Below are positions 5,408-11,860 of a DNA stretch of 11,860 bases, piece after piece; positions within the stretch are counted from its first letter, which is position 1, and each line of letters begins with the position of its first letter. This stretch comes from Deltaproteobacteria bacterium (lineage in GTDB: Bacteria > Desulfobacterota > Desulfobaccia > Desulfobaccales > 0-14-0-80-60-11): contig VGSO01000054.1 of NCBI GenBank assembly GCA_016874945.1, positions 1 through 11,860 on the forward strand, written 5' to 3'. The position numbers and the translations under genes were made by a program. The notes beneath the pieces were generated by a model. It saw only the letters and a program-made list of their open reading frames with translations, did not search any database and was not told where the DNA came from.

Positions 5408-7591
5408 TTAAGCCGGATTAGGGGAAATAAACGACTTCGGAGGGTGTTCCACTAAACTCAGATTGGTGGGCAGGGCGAAATAAAAGGTGGCCCCTTCCTG
5501 GGGCTTTCCCTGGGCCCAGACCCGGCCGCCGTGGCGCTGCACTATCCGCTGGACAATGGCCAGGCCCACCCCGGTGCCTTCAAATTCATCACTGCGGTGC
5601 AGGCGCTGAAAAACGCCGAACAATTTCCCGGCATACTCCATGTTGAAGCCTGCCCCGTTGTCTTTGATATAATAAATATTTTCAGGATCTTCGACCCAGC
5701 CGCCCACCTCGATAACCGCGGTTTCCTTGAACCTGGTGAACTTGAAGGCGTTGGACAGCAAATTGACCAGGACCTGTTTGATCATGGAGGAGTCACCTTT
5801 AGCGGCCGGCATGGTTTTGATGGTCAAATCCACTTGCCGGTTCGGCGCCTGCCCTTTAAGTTCGCCGGCCACCTGCCTGGCCATATCCTCTAAATAGATG
5901 GCCTCAATTTTAAGCTCCTGGCGCCCCAACCAGGAAAAGGCCAGCAGGTCGTCGATGAGCTGCCCCATGAGCTGAGCGTTGCTCTGAATCACTTGAAGCA
6001 ATCTCCTGCCCTCGGCATCGAGGCTGGCCGCATACTCCTCCTGAACCATCCGGGAGAAGCCGGCCATGGCCCGGAGTGGCGCCCTCAGGTCATGGGATAT
6101 GGAGTAGGAAAAGGCTTCCAGTTCCCGGACCGCGGCCTCCAGTTGGGCGGTGCGCTGCCGGACCCGTTCCTCCAGCTCTTCATTGAGTTGGCGGATTTCC
6201 TCTTCCGCCTGCTTCCGTTCAGAAATATCCCGAATGATTTTCTGATAAAATTGCTCACCGCCCACCTCTAATAACCGGGAGCTGATTTCCACCGGAAAGG
6301 TCGCACCGTCTTTCCGCAGTTGCCGAGCTTCGAAAACCAGACCCTCCTGCGCCACGGCCTGCCGCATCCGGTCCGCCAGGAGGTCCCGTTCCTCCGGGGA
6401 GTGCAAATCGGTCAGGCGCAGTCCCAGCAGTTCCTCCCTGGGATATCCGTAAGAAGCCACGGCCCGGTCATTGGCCTCCACGATGCGCATCTCCGCGTCG
6501 GCCGCCAGGATAATATCGTTGGCATACCGGGTTAAATATTCGTAACGCTGGGAAAGGACGCGGCCTTCCCGTTCCATTTCATATTGCTGCTGGTAAAACC
6601 GGGCTTGCTGGTTCCGCCAGGCCAGGATTACACTGATTCCGGAGCCGACGATTAACAGGAGGACCACAGACAATATTATCCGAACGCGTTCCTGCAAGGG
6701 GGCGTAAATCTCCTGGGTATCTATTTTGCCGACAAAAAACCAAGGAGTTTCAGGCACCTGACCTAAGGCGCCCACTACAGGAACGCCCCGGTAGTCAATG
6801 CCTTCGAAGATGCCCTGCCGGCCCCGGGCCGCTAGGGCTGCGGGCAGGCCAGGCTCGTTTAAAGATCGCCGCAAAGTCAGAGGGGCATTTTTCTGGTGGC
6901 GTAGTTCGTTCAAGTATATCACTTCGTCACCTTCCCGGCGCACCAGGACGATCTCCGCGCTTTGGCTGGGAGCGGGCCAGGATTGAGCCAGGGGATAAAG
7001 GAACTGGTAGGGGTCAATGCGAATCAGGATGACGCCCACCGTCACTAGGTCAGGTCCTCGATGCACCAACAGCGGCGACAGAATGCTGAGATGCACTTCC
7101 CAGGTCTGCTCATCCCGGTAAAGGTCGGAGAAGACGACGCGCTTGGTTCGCAGGGCTTCATTAACCAGGGACTTGGAAACCGAACATAGAGGGGCGGATT
7201 CGGGAGGAATGGCCGCCCGGACCTCTCCATGGATATCGATGAGAAAAACGCCTATAAACTGATAAGCGCTTTTCAGGCCCTCCAGGCGGTGCAGGATCTC
7301 TTCCCGGAGACCGGGCGCCGGGTTGCCCGACAGCCATTCATTGACCCGCTCCGCCAGGAACCGGTCTTCCATAAAGGTGGTGGCGTCGGCTATTTTCTCG
7401 TCGCGCCAGGCGACAATCTGCTCGATCTTCAAGTCGACAATGGCCGCCAGTTCTTCCTGTTTAGCCTGCTTTAACAGACTCTGCTGCCGCTCATAATAAA
7501 AATATCCGGTCAGGGCGATGCCCAGGGAGAGCAAACAAAAGATGATGATGAGATGCCAGGGGATTTTCCGGGGATAGCTGGGAGAAGCCAT
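5408..7591 (-). CDS. Membrane sensor histidine kinase with Cache-like, PAS and HisKA/HATPase domains
   Basis: This two-component sensor would detect an extracytoplasmic or PAS-bound signal, autophosphorylate and pass phosphate to a response regulator. The 727 residues begin with TM1 (about 12-33), then a Cache-like periplasmic domain (about 40-300), TM2 (about 304-325), a PAS domain (about 350-457, ending IIRDISERKQAEEEI) and a coiled linker (458-490). HisKA contains SYSISHDLRAPLRA with phospho-acceptor His500. The catalytic domain has N-box NLLSNAFKF (610-618), G1 DNGAGF (644-649), FGVFQRLH (658-665) and G2 GTGVGLAIV (672-680). All motifs look intact, and the HisKA resembles that of phytochrome-type kinases. 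There is no receiver domain and no response regulator nearby, so its partner is elsewhere. The ATG at 7589-7591 lacks a clear ribosome-binding site but is the best start, giving a complete TM1. It follows the exported-protein gene by 95 bp. The signal is unknown. Confidence 0.92.
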   Translation of the reverse strand: MASPSYPRKIPWHLIIIFCLLSLGIALTGYFYYERQQSLLKQAKQEELAAIVDLKIEQIVAWRDEKIADATTFMEDRFLAERVNEWLSGNPAPGLREEILHRLEGLKSAYQFIGVFLIDIHGEVRAAIPPESAPLCSVSKSLVNEALRTKRVVFSDLYRDEQTWEVHLSILSPLLVHRGPDLVTVGVILIRIDPYQFLYPLAQSWPAPSQSAEIVLVRREGDEVIYLNELRHQKNAPLTLRRSLNEPGLPAALAARGRQGIFEGIDYRGVPVVGALGQVPETPWFFVGKIDTQEIYAPLQERVRIILSVVLLLIVGSGISVILAWRNQQARFYQQQYEMEREGRVLSQRYEYLTRYANDIILAADAEMRIVEANDRAVASYGYPREELLGLRLTDLHSPEERDLLADRMRQAVAQEGLVFEARQLRKDGATFPVEISSRLLEVGGEQFYQKIIRDISERKQAEEEIRQLNEELEERVRQRTAQLEAAVRELEAFSYSISHDLRAPLRAMAGFSRMVQEEYAASLDAEGRRLLQVIQSNAQLMGQLIDDLLAFSWLGRQELKIEAIYLEDMARQVAGELKGQAPNRQVDLTIKTMPAAKGDSSMIKQVLVNLLSNAFKFTRFKETAVIEVGGWVEDPENIYYIKDNGAGFNMEYAGKLFGVFQRLHRSDEFEGTGVGLAIVQRIVQRHGGRVWAQGKPQEGATFYFALPTNLSLVEHPPKSFISPNPA

Positions 7592-7686
7592 GGTCGGGGC
7601 CGTGGGGTGTTAATTAATATCCTGAAAAATTAAGAGATGAGCGAAAGTTAAGCTTTGATAGCCCCCAAGTCAATGCCGGTCAAATA

Positions 7687-8712
7687 TTACAAGCCTTCCA
7701 GGTCTATCTCCCAGGAATATTTGATGGCCTTATTGGTGAAAGTCGCTTCCCGGAAACCCGCGTCCTTAAACTGTTTCACCAGGTCGCTCTTATCCAGGAA
7801 GAAAAACACCATGGGCCGGGAAAACAACACGCATTCAAGGATTATCTCATCCTTGGCGGCGCCCCGGAGCTCGATCTTGACGTCGAAGCCCTTGGTTAAA
7901 AACTCCCGGTCCAATTGCGCCGCCAGGTCCTGCCGGCGTTTCACCGCCTCCCCTTCCGCCGCCCTAGCCATGGCCTCGTGCTGGTTTTTCAGGTCCTTCT
8001 CCCGGCGGTTGACCTCCCGGAGCAATTCCTTGGCTTCTCCGTATTCCTCGTTTTTCCGGGTGATGGCTTCCAGGTGCCGCCGGGCGTCTTCCAGTCTGCC
8101 GTAAGTTCGCTGCCGCAGGTCGGGGGCGTCGGGATTCCCTTCCGCCAGGGCTTTCTTGGCTTCCCTTAAGTGCTCGAAAGGCAGAAGAGCCTGGAATGTC
8201 TTGTCTTTCTCGGCCTGGAGGGCCAATTCTTTTAGGAGGTGTTCCCGGGGAAAAATGGCCATCAGCCGGTATTCGGGGCCGGAAAAGGTTTGGAAGGTGA
8301 GAGGATCGATCTTGAAGGCCCGTTCCACCGTCAGGGCTTGAACCCGGTCCTCATTCCAGTAGAGCTTTATCAAGTCCGGGGTTCGGCTGGCTCCCCGTTT
8401 TTTCCCTAGCTTTAAGTAATCATCCTGCTCCAGGACCCAGCTCTCATCATATGTAACCGCCAATTGGTCCAGGCCCGAACGCAGCTCCGGGGCGCCTCCG
8501 TGAAACTTGCGCAGGTATTCCTGTAAATGGTCCCAGACTTTTAAAGACGCCTGGCCCGTTTCTCTCACCTTTTTGGCCTTGCGGAAATCTCCCAAAGCGG
8601 AGGAATGGAGGAAAAGGTCTTTCTCGGTGGGCTTTTCTTGGGCGCCGGTGACCAAGGCGAGGCAGACCACCAGCAGAATAAAGCCCCGGAGGCGGGTAAA
8701 AGTATGGAGCAT
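7687..8712 (-). CDS. Unrecognised exported protein with charged helical segment
   Basis: I do not recognise this 341-residue protein. A signal peptide is visible (residues 1-24, hydrophobic core FILLVVCLALVTGA) with a probable signal peptidase I site after Ala24 and no lipobox cysteine, so it is likely periplasmic. Residues 40-170 are mixed and mostly helical. Residues 180-270 are very rich in Arg, Lys, Glu and Ala and look like a helical or coiled-coil stretch. The C-terminus (about 270-341) appears to be a small alpha/beta unit, with KIELRGAAKDEIILECVLFS and a final TNKAIKYSWEIDL. That end recalls FTDGY-xxTWxYDL endings of some uncharacterised periplasmic proteins; this is weak, from memory. 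The ATG at 8710-8712 has GAGG 11-12 nt upstream. It lies between the DUF2207 gene and the kinase gene, and may be co-transcribed with either. Confidence 0.75.
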   Translation of the reverse strand: MLHTFTRLRGFILLVVCLALVTGAQEKPTEKDLFLHSSALGDFRKAKKVRETGQASLKVWDHLQEYLRKFHGGAPELRSGLDQLAVTYDESWVLEQDDYLKLGKKRGASRTPDLIKLYWNEDRVQALTVERAFKIDPLTFQTFSGPEYRLMAIFPREHLLKELALQAEKDKTFQALLPFEHLREAKKALAEGNPDAPDLRQRTYGRLEDARRHLEAITRKNEEYGEAKELLREVNRREKDLKNQHEAMARAAEGEAVKRRQDLAAQLDREFLTKGFDVKIELRGAAKDEIILECVLFSRPMVFFFLDKSDLVKQFKDAGFREATFTNKAIKYSWEIDLEGL

Positions 8713-8737
8713 TCTTCGGAGACCTCGGTTGTGTTTC

Positions 8738-8810
8738 AGCTATAAAGCTATCAGCTTTCAGCTAAAATATTTTTGGCTGAATGCTGAATGCTGACTGCTG
8801 ACAGCTAAAT
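8738..8810. repeat. Heptamer repeat tract forming a 23-bp imperfect dyad
   Basis: The right half reads GCTGAAT, GCTGAAT, GCTGACT, GCTGACA, GCTAAAT (8776-8810). The left half repeats AGCT at 7-8 bp intervals (8738, 8746, 8753, 8760). The halves are inverted: 8746-8768 and 8770-8792 pair at 18 of 23 positions around A8769, with an A/T-rich centre. In minus-strand RNA this is a long hairpin between the DUF2207 stop and the next gene. It could terminate, attenuate or protect the transcript, but no U-tract follows it directly. Confidence 0.7.
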
Positions 8811-8814
8811 CTTC

Positions 8815-10770
8815 CTACCACCCGCTGCCGCCGCCGCCTCCGCCGCCGCCTCCGGAGGAGCCGCCGCCGCCGCTTCCCGAGGAGGAACCGGGAGGAGAGG
8901 AGGAGGAAGCGATGGCCCCGGCAAAGGAAGATCCCAGGGAGGAGGCAAATTCCGAAGACCCGAAATGGTCCCAAGATCCTCCCGAGTACCAGGTGGGGGA
9001 ATATGGCCGGCCGTCCACCTGGGCCCGGGCCAGCACGTCGGCGAATTGCTCCGACCACTCATTCTCCACATCCAGGGCCAGGGCGTAAGGCAGGTATTTT
9101 TCAAAGAGTTCCGGCGTCTTTTCCGGGGGATGGAGCACTTCCAGGCGGTCCTGTTCGGCCACGGACAGATAGAGTTTGAACCCCTCGATCTGATCCATGA
9201 TTTTGCGGCCCTGGAGGGTGGGGGCCTTGAGAAGATGATAGAACAGCCCGTTCAGGAACACCATGAGGGCGAGCAAACAGGCGGGGACCAGGGAAATGGC
9301 GAAAGTCAGAAAAGCCAGGCCGGCAATCTCGCCGACGAAAAAGGGCAGGAAAAACAAGGTGGCAAACACCGCGCTGAAGATCTTGCCGCTTTGCCAGCGC
9401 CGGTAGGCGTTAACCCCCAAGAAGTAGACCGCCACGGTCCAGCCGGCGAGCCACACGGCGCTGAAACCCGCAGCGAACTTTTCCTCGGAGGTAAGGACTA
9501 TGGCCCCCAGCCCCAAAATGGTGAGGGCCAATCCGGAGAAGAAATAACCGGAGTTGGAGTTAAAGTAGATTTTTTCCAGTTCCTTTTTCAGGGACTCTTG
9601 CAGGACGTTCAGAGCGCTCTTGATCCGGGCGTGGTTGGAGTCTTTGAGGACAAGGGCATCGCTGGAGGAAAACAAATGGCTTGAAACCCGGATTTCTCCG
9701 GGGGATAAACCGACCCCATCGCCGTCCCTTTTCCGCAGGGTGAAATCCCCGTCATTTTCTTGGATGGTCAACTCGCCTTTCACGGCCATATCCACCACCG
9801 CCGCGGCCATGGTTTTGTTATCGAAACCCATGTGGTTAAGATAGCGCACCGAAGGGGGCGAAAACCCCGGGGGCGGGCTGAACAGGGGAATGATGGTGCC
9901 CTTGGCCGGGTCTTGGCCCACCTTAACCCAGGTAAACAGGTAAAAGCAGAAAAGCACCGCCAGCCAGATGAGGGCTACCGCGGCGCTCAGGTTGTCTTGC
10001 AGGAAATGCCCCATCTTTTCCTGGCCGGAGGGCTGGAGCACCAGGCCCTTGGGCCAGGCCACGGCAATGGTCAACCCTTCCCGGGGACCCAAACCCCGGG
10101 TGGTGGTGAAGACGATGTGGCCCTCCTGGTCATGGGAGACGGAGTAGTCCTTCCCCTTGGCTCCCTGGGGGCCGGTGTAGCCCGCGTGCTGGAGGATCTT
10201 GGCTCCCGCCGGGAGAACCACCGTGGCCCCGGCCCGGTCCATGGCCAAGGTCCAGCCGGCGCCGGTGACGTTCCAGTAGAGTTCGTCAAAGTCCTGGAAA
10301 TAGCCCAACTGGCGTCCGGTGTGATAAGTGATGACGTAAGTGTAAACGTCCGGGCGCAGGAACACGTCCTTCTGGCCGATGCGAATCTTTACGCCGTTGG
10401 ATACGTGTTCGATATGGTAAGGCTCGGGCTTGCCGCCCCGCCACACCTGCTCCACCTTGAAGTCCACTTTGACGGTGTTGCCGAACCGGTCCTGGTAAGT
10501 GGTGGGAAAGTCGCGGATTATTCCCCGCTTAATCTCCTGGCCGGCGCTCTTTACCTTGATGGTCTCCGTCACCGTCATGGTGGAGTCCGGATGGACCACG
10601 ATATGGCTGTGGAAATCCAGAATGCGCTCGGGCGCGGCCATCAGAGGCGAAGCAAAACCAAGGAAAGCCAGCGCCGCTGCCAGGACCAGGACCATCGCAG
10701 TCAAAGGAAACCGGGTCAGGATGCCTACTTTATTTCTATTTTCCTTTTTTAGACACTTAAATTGTATCAC
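8815..10770 (-). CDS. DUF2207 membrane protein with Gly/Ser-rich C-terminus
   Basis: This is a predicted envelope protein of the DUF2207 (YciQ-like) family, whose biochemical role is unknown. The 651 residues contain an N-terminal signal/membrane segment (about 22-46), an extracytoplasmic DUF2207 domain (about 48-250) with the hallmark ELYWNVTG (163-170), and a membrane segment (about 262-282). Then come a soluble loop with YLNHMGFDNKTMAAAVVDMA (310-329), further membrane segments at about 408-426, 434-452 and 465-512, and FEKYLPYALALDVENEWSEQF (556-576). The tail (about 621-650) is almost only Gly and Ser, also typical. The start is GTG at 10768-10770, supported by AGGA (10779-10782) 8 nt upstream; a second GTG at codon 15 is possible but would lose no domain. 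It follows lemA by 56 bp, a pairing seen in many genomes that suggests a joint envelope function. Confidence 0.9.
   Translation of the reverse strand: MIQFKCLKKENRNKVGILTRFPLTAMVLVLAAALAFLGFASPLMAAPERILDFHSHIVVHPDSTMTVTETIKVKSAGQEIKRGIIRDFPTTYQDRFGNTVKVDFKVEQVWRGGKPEPYHIEHVSNGVKIRIGQKDVFLRPDVYTYVITYHTGRQLGYFQDFDELYWNVTGAGWTLAMDRAGATVVLPAGAKILQHAGYTGPQGAKGKDYSVSHDQEGHIVFTTTRGLGPREGLTIAVAWPKGLVLQPSGQEKMGHFLQDNLSAAVALIWLAVLFCFYLFTWVKVGQDPAKGTIIPLFSPPPGFSPPSVRYLNHMGFDNKTMAAAVVDMAVKGELTIQENDGDFTLRKRDGDGVGLSPGEIRVSSHLFSSSDALVLKDSNHARIKSALNVLQESLKKELEKIYFNSNSGYFFSGLALTILGLGAIVLTSEEKFAAGFSAVWLAGWTVAVYFLGVNAYRRWQSGKIFSAVFATLFFLPFFVGEIAGLAFLTFAISLVPACLLALMVFLNGLFYHLLKAPTLQGRKIMDQIEGFKLYLSVAEQDRLEVLHPPEKTPELFEKYLPYALALDVENEWSEQFADVLARAQVDGRPYSPTWYSGGSWDHFGSSEFASSLGSSFAGAIASSSSPPGSSSGSGGGGSSGGGGGGGGGSGW
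8821..8910 (-). repeat. GC-rich trinucleotide-like tract encoding the Gly/Ser tail
   Basis: The last codons of the DUF2207 gene are a run of CCG/CCT/CTC-like triplets on the plus strand, read as Gly and Ser codons on the minus strand. Such tracts are prone to slippage. Because the frame keeps triplet periodicity, length changes would alter only tail length. Confidence 0.7.
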
Positions 10771-10778
10771 TTTGATAG

Positions 10779-10782
10779 TCCT
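10779..10782 (-). promoter_or_regulatory. Ribosome-binding site fixing the GTG start of the DUF2207 gene
   Basis: AGGA on the minus strand lies 8 nt upstream of GTG (10768-10770). No ATG with comparable support precedes the signal segment, so this site decides the start. Confidence 0.6.
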
Positions 10783-10791
10783 ATTCTTTTA

Positions 10792-10823
10792 ACCGAAAAC
10801 CGAAGACCGAAAACCGAAAACCG
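10792..10823. repeat. Tandem 7-bp repeat (ACCGAAA) in lemA-DUF2207 gap
   Basis: Four tandem units, ACCGAAA, ACCGAAG, ACCGAAA, ACCGAAA, are followed by a partial ACCG, with one substitution overall. They occupy most of the 56-bp gap, ending 3 bp before the lemA stop codon (10827-10829) and 9 bp from the DUF2207 ribosome-binding site. On the transcript strand the unit reads TTTCGGT. Confidence 0.85.
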
Positions 10824-10826
10824 CCT

Positions 10827-11381
10827 CTAAAAGCTCACCTTGGGCACGGCCCGTTCCCCGGGTTCCTCGATTTCAAAGTATTCCGCCAGGGTGAAGCCGA
10901 AGGCGTTGGCGATGAGGTTGCTGGGAAAGGACTGGATGAGGATGTTCAGATTCCGGGCCGCGCCGTTGTAATAGCGCCGGGACAACTGGATTTCGCTTTC
11001 GATGTCCGCCAGGGAGCGCTGCAACTCGATAAAGTTCTGGGAGGCCTTGAGATCGGGGTAATTTTCCGCCACTGCAAAGAGGTTGCCCAGGGCCGCGCCT
11101 AGAGCCCCTTCCACCCGGGCCTTTTCCCCCACGCCCCCGGCCTGGAGGCTTTTGGCCCGAAGTTCGGTGACCTTTTCCAGGACGCCTTTCTCATGGCCCA
11201 TGTAACCCTTCACCGTTTCGATGAGGTTGGGGATGAGGTCATGGCGGCGCTTGAGCTGCACGTCAATGCCGGACCAGCCCTCCTGCACCATCTGCCGGTT
11301 TTTCACCAGCTTGTTGTAAATGGCCACCGCGCCGATGAGGGAGACCACCACCAATGCGAATAAGATGTAAACCAGGGTCAT
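10827..11381 (-). CDS. lemA: LemA family protein
   Basis: LemA proteins are small membrane-anchored helical-bundle proteins of uncertain function, often encoded beside DUF2207 or TPM-domain proteins. The 184 residues start with one membrane segment (about 3-22), followed by the hallmark YNKLVKNRQMVQEGWSGIDV (22-41) and LKRRHDLIPNLIETVKGYM (43-61). Further conserved parts are NFIELQRSLADIESEIQLSR (116-135), YYNGAARNLNILIQSFPSNL (137-156) and the ending FGFTLAEYFEI. Length and motifs are those of a complete member. The ATG at 11379-11381 has GAAAGG 6 nt upstream. It lies 36 bp downstream of the toxin gene on the same strand, so read-through from the toxin-antitoxin promoter is possible. With the DUF2207 gene it forms a probable operon. 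Confidence 0.95.
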   Translation of the reverse strand: MTLVYILFALVVVSLIGAVAIYNKLVKNRQMVQEGWSGIDVQLKRRHDLIPNLIETVKGYMGHEKGVLEKVTELRAKSLQAGGVGEKARVEGALGAALGNLFAVAENYPDLKASQNFIELQRSLADIESEIQLSRRYYNGAARNLNILIQSFPSNLIANAFGFTLAEYFEIEEPGERAVPKVSF

Positions 11382-11417
11382 TTTGAGCCTTTCTTGGGGT
11401 AAAGAGTGATAAGAGGT

Positions 11418-11672
11418 TTATCGGTAAATGTCGCGCCGATGACCAATATGAAGGACTACTATATTTTTGTTTTTATCATCAATTTCAAAAACTATGCGGT
11501 AATTCCCAACCCTTATGCGCCACCCCGGACGCGCCGTCAACTTATCGCATCCCGCCGGTCTCGGTTCCCGAGAAAGGGCGCTTATGGCATCCCGCACGTG
11601 CTCATAGGCTCCGCCAGGCAGTTGCGCCAGCTCTTTCTGCGCCCGGCGCAGAATGGAGATATTGTGGCTCAT
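11418..11672 (-). CDS. RelE/ParE-superfamily type II toxin
   Basis: Toxins of this fold are usually ribosome-dependent mRNA interferases (RelE) or gyrase inhibitors (ParE). The 84-residue length is normal. Visible family features are the early AQKELAQLP (11-19), helix EHVRDAISALSREPRP (24-39), the core WRIRVGNYRIVFEID (51-65) with the usual Arg residues, and the terminal VLHIGHRRDIYR (73-84). The HRRDIYR ending favours the RelE side. The ATG (11670-11672) overlaps the upstream antitoxin stop in ATGA, so translation is probably coupled; no strong ribosome-binding site is visible. In such modules the antitoxin normally represses their own promoter, which here lies outside the window. All motifs appear intact. 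Confidence 0.92.
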   Translation of the reverse strand: MSHNISILRRAQKELAQLPGGAYEHVRDAISALSREPRPAGCDKLTARPGWRIRVGNYRIVFEIDDKNKNIVVLHIGHRRDIYR

Positions 11673-11860
11673 CCGCGATGTTGCTCAATTTCAGAGACTG
11701 CCTGTTCGAAGGGGATGGCCTCATCGCCGGAAGCCTTGGCGGCATCATAGGCTTTAATAGCTTCAAGTTCCTCTATCTCCTCCAATAGCCGCCGATAATC
11801 TTCGATATCCAAAAATACCCCGATGCGGTTTCCCTGCTCATCTATCACAAAATTTTCTCT
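11669..11860 (-). CDS. Antitoxin of the RelE-type pair (Phd/YefM- or RelB-like), 5' end beyond window
   Basis: Only the last 63 residues are visible. The minus-strand frame reads ENFVIDEQGNRIGVFLDIED, then a Leu/Glu-rich helix (YRRLLEEIEELEAIKAYDAA), and ends KASGDEAIPFEQAVSEIEQH-RG with TGA at 11669-11671. The GVFLDIEDYRRLLEEIEELE segment is the usual hinge and helix that lead into the toxin-binding C-terminus of Phd/YefM-type antitoxins. The DNA-binding N-terminus and promoter lie to the right. The stop overlaps the toxin start by 2 bp, the normal antitoxin-first order. Choice between the Phd/YefM and RelB families needs the missing part. Confidence 0.88.
   Translation of the reverse strand, partial: RENFVIDEQGNRIGVFLDIEDYRRLLEEIEELEAIKAYDAAKASGDEAIPFEQAVSEIEQHRG

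Noticed and set aside
9760..10752. 330-codon plus-strand frame opposite the DUF2207 gene
   Set aside because: Antisense shadow of a recognised gene, with no motif and no start-site support.

Overview
All supported genes in this 11.9-kb window read on the minus strand, so transcription runs from high to low coordinates. From about 1.2 kb rightwards the DNA is clearly GC-rich, while roughly 430-1100 is AT-rich. The gene set (MacAB exporter, Cache/PAS histidine kinase, LemA with a DUF2207 protein, RelE-type toxin pair, REP-associated transposase) indicates a Gram-negative bacterium. The protein style and dispersed palindromes would suit Desulfobacterota or a similar environmental lineage, but that placement is an impression and was not tested.

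Right end (11.9-10.8 kb): a type II toxin-antitoxin pair, with the antitoxin cut by the window edge and an ATGA stop/start overlap, lies 36 bp upstream of lemA. lemA is followed by a large DUF2207 membrane protein with a Gly/Ser tail. Centre (8.7-5.4 kb): an unrecognised exported protein with a charged helical segment, then a membrane histidine kinase with Cache-like sensor, PAS and HisKA/HATPase domains and no response regulator beside it. Next comes a 623-bp gene-free stretch (4785-5407) whose left half is packed with short palindromic repeats. Left-centre (4.8-1.2 kb): macA and macB, the adaptor and ATPase/permease of a tripartite export pump, without an outer-membrane channel gene. Left end: a small AT-rich membrane protein gene and the start-proximal part of a REP-associated tyrosine transposase (RAYT), cut by the window edge.

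Two kinds of short repeat run through the non-coding gaps. The first is a family of palindromic REP-like elements. One 26-nt unit is identical beside the RAYT and upstream of macA, and a second 33-nt unit is duplicated upstream of macA. The second kind is degenerate 7-bp-periodic sequence, found in three separate gaps (macA-macB, DUF2207-downstream gene, lemA-DUF2207). No CRISPR array, tRNA, rRNA or convincing riboswitch was seen. Most of the gene content belongs to known families. The least explained items are the 341-residue exported protein, the AT-rich membrane protein, the repeat cluster, and the RAYT start, whose ATG is out of frame.
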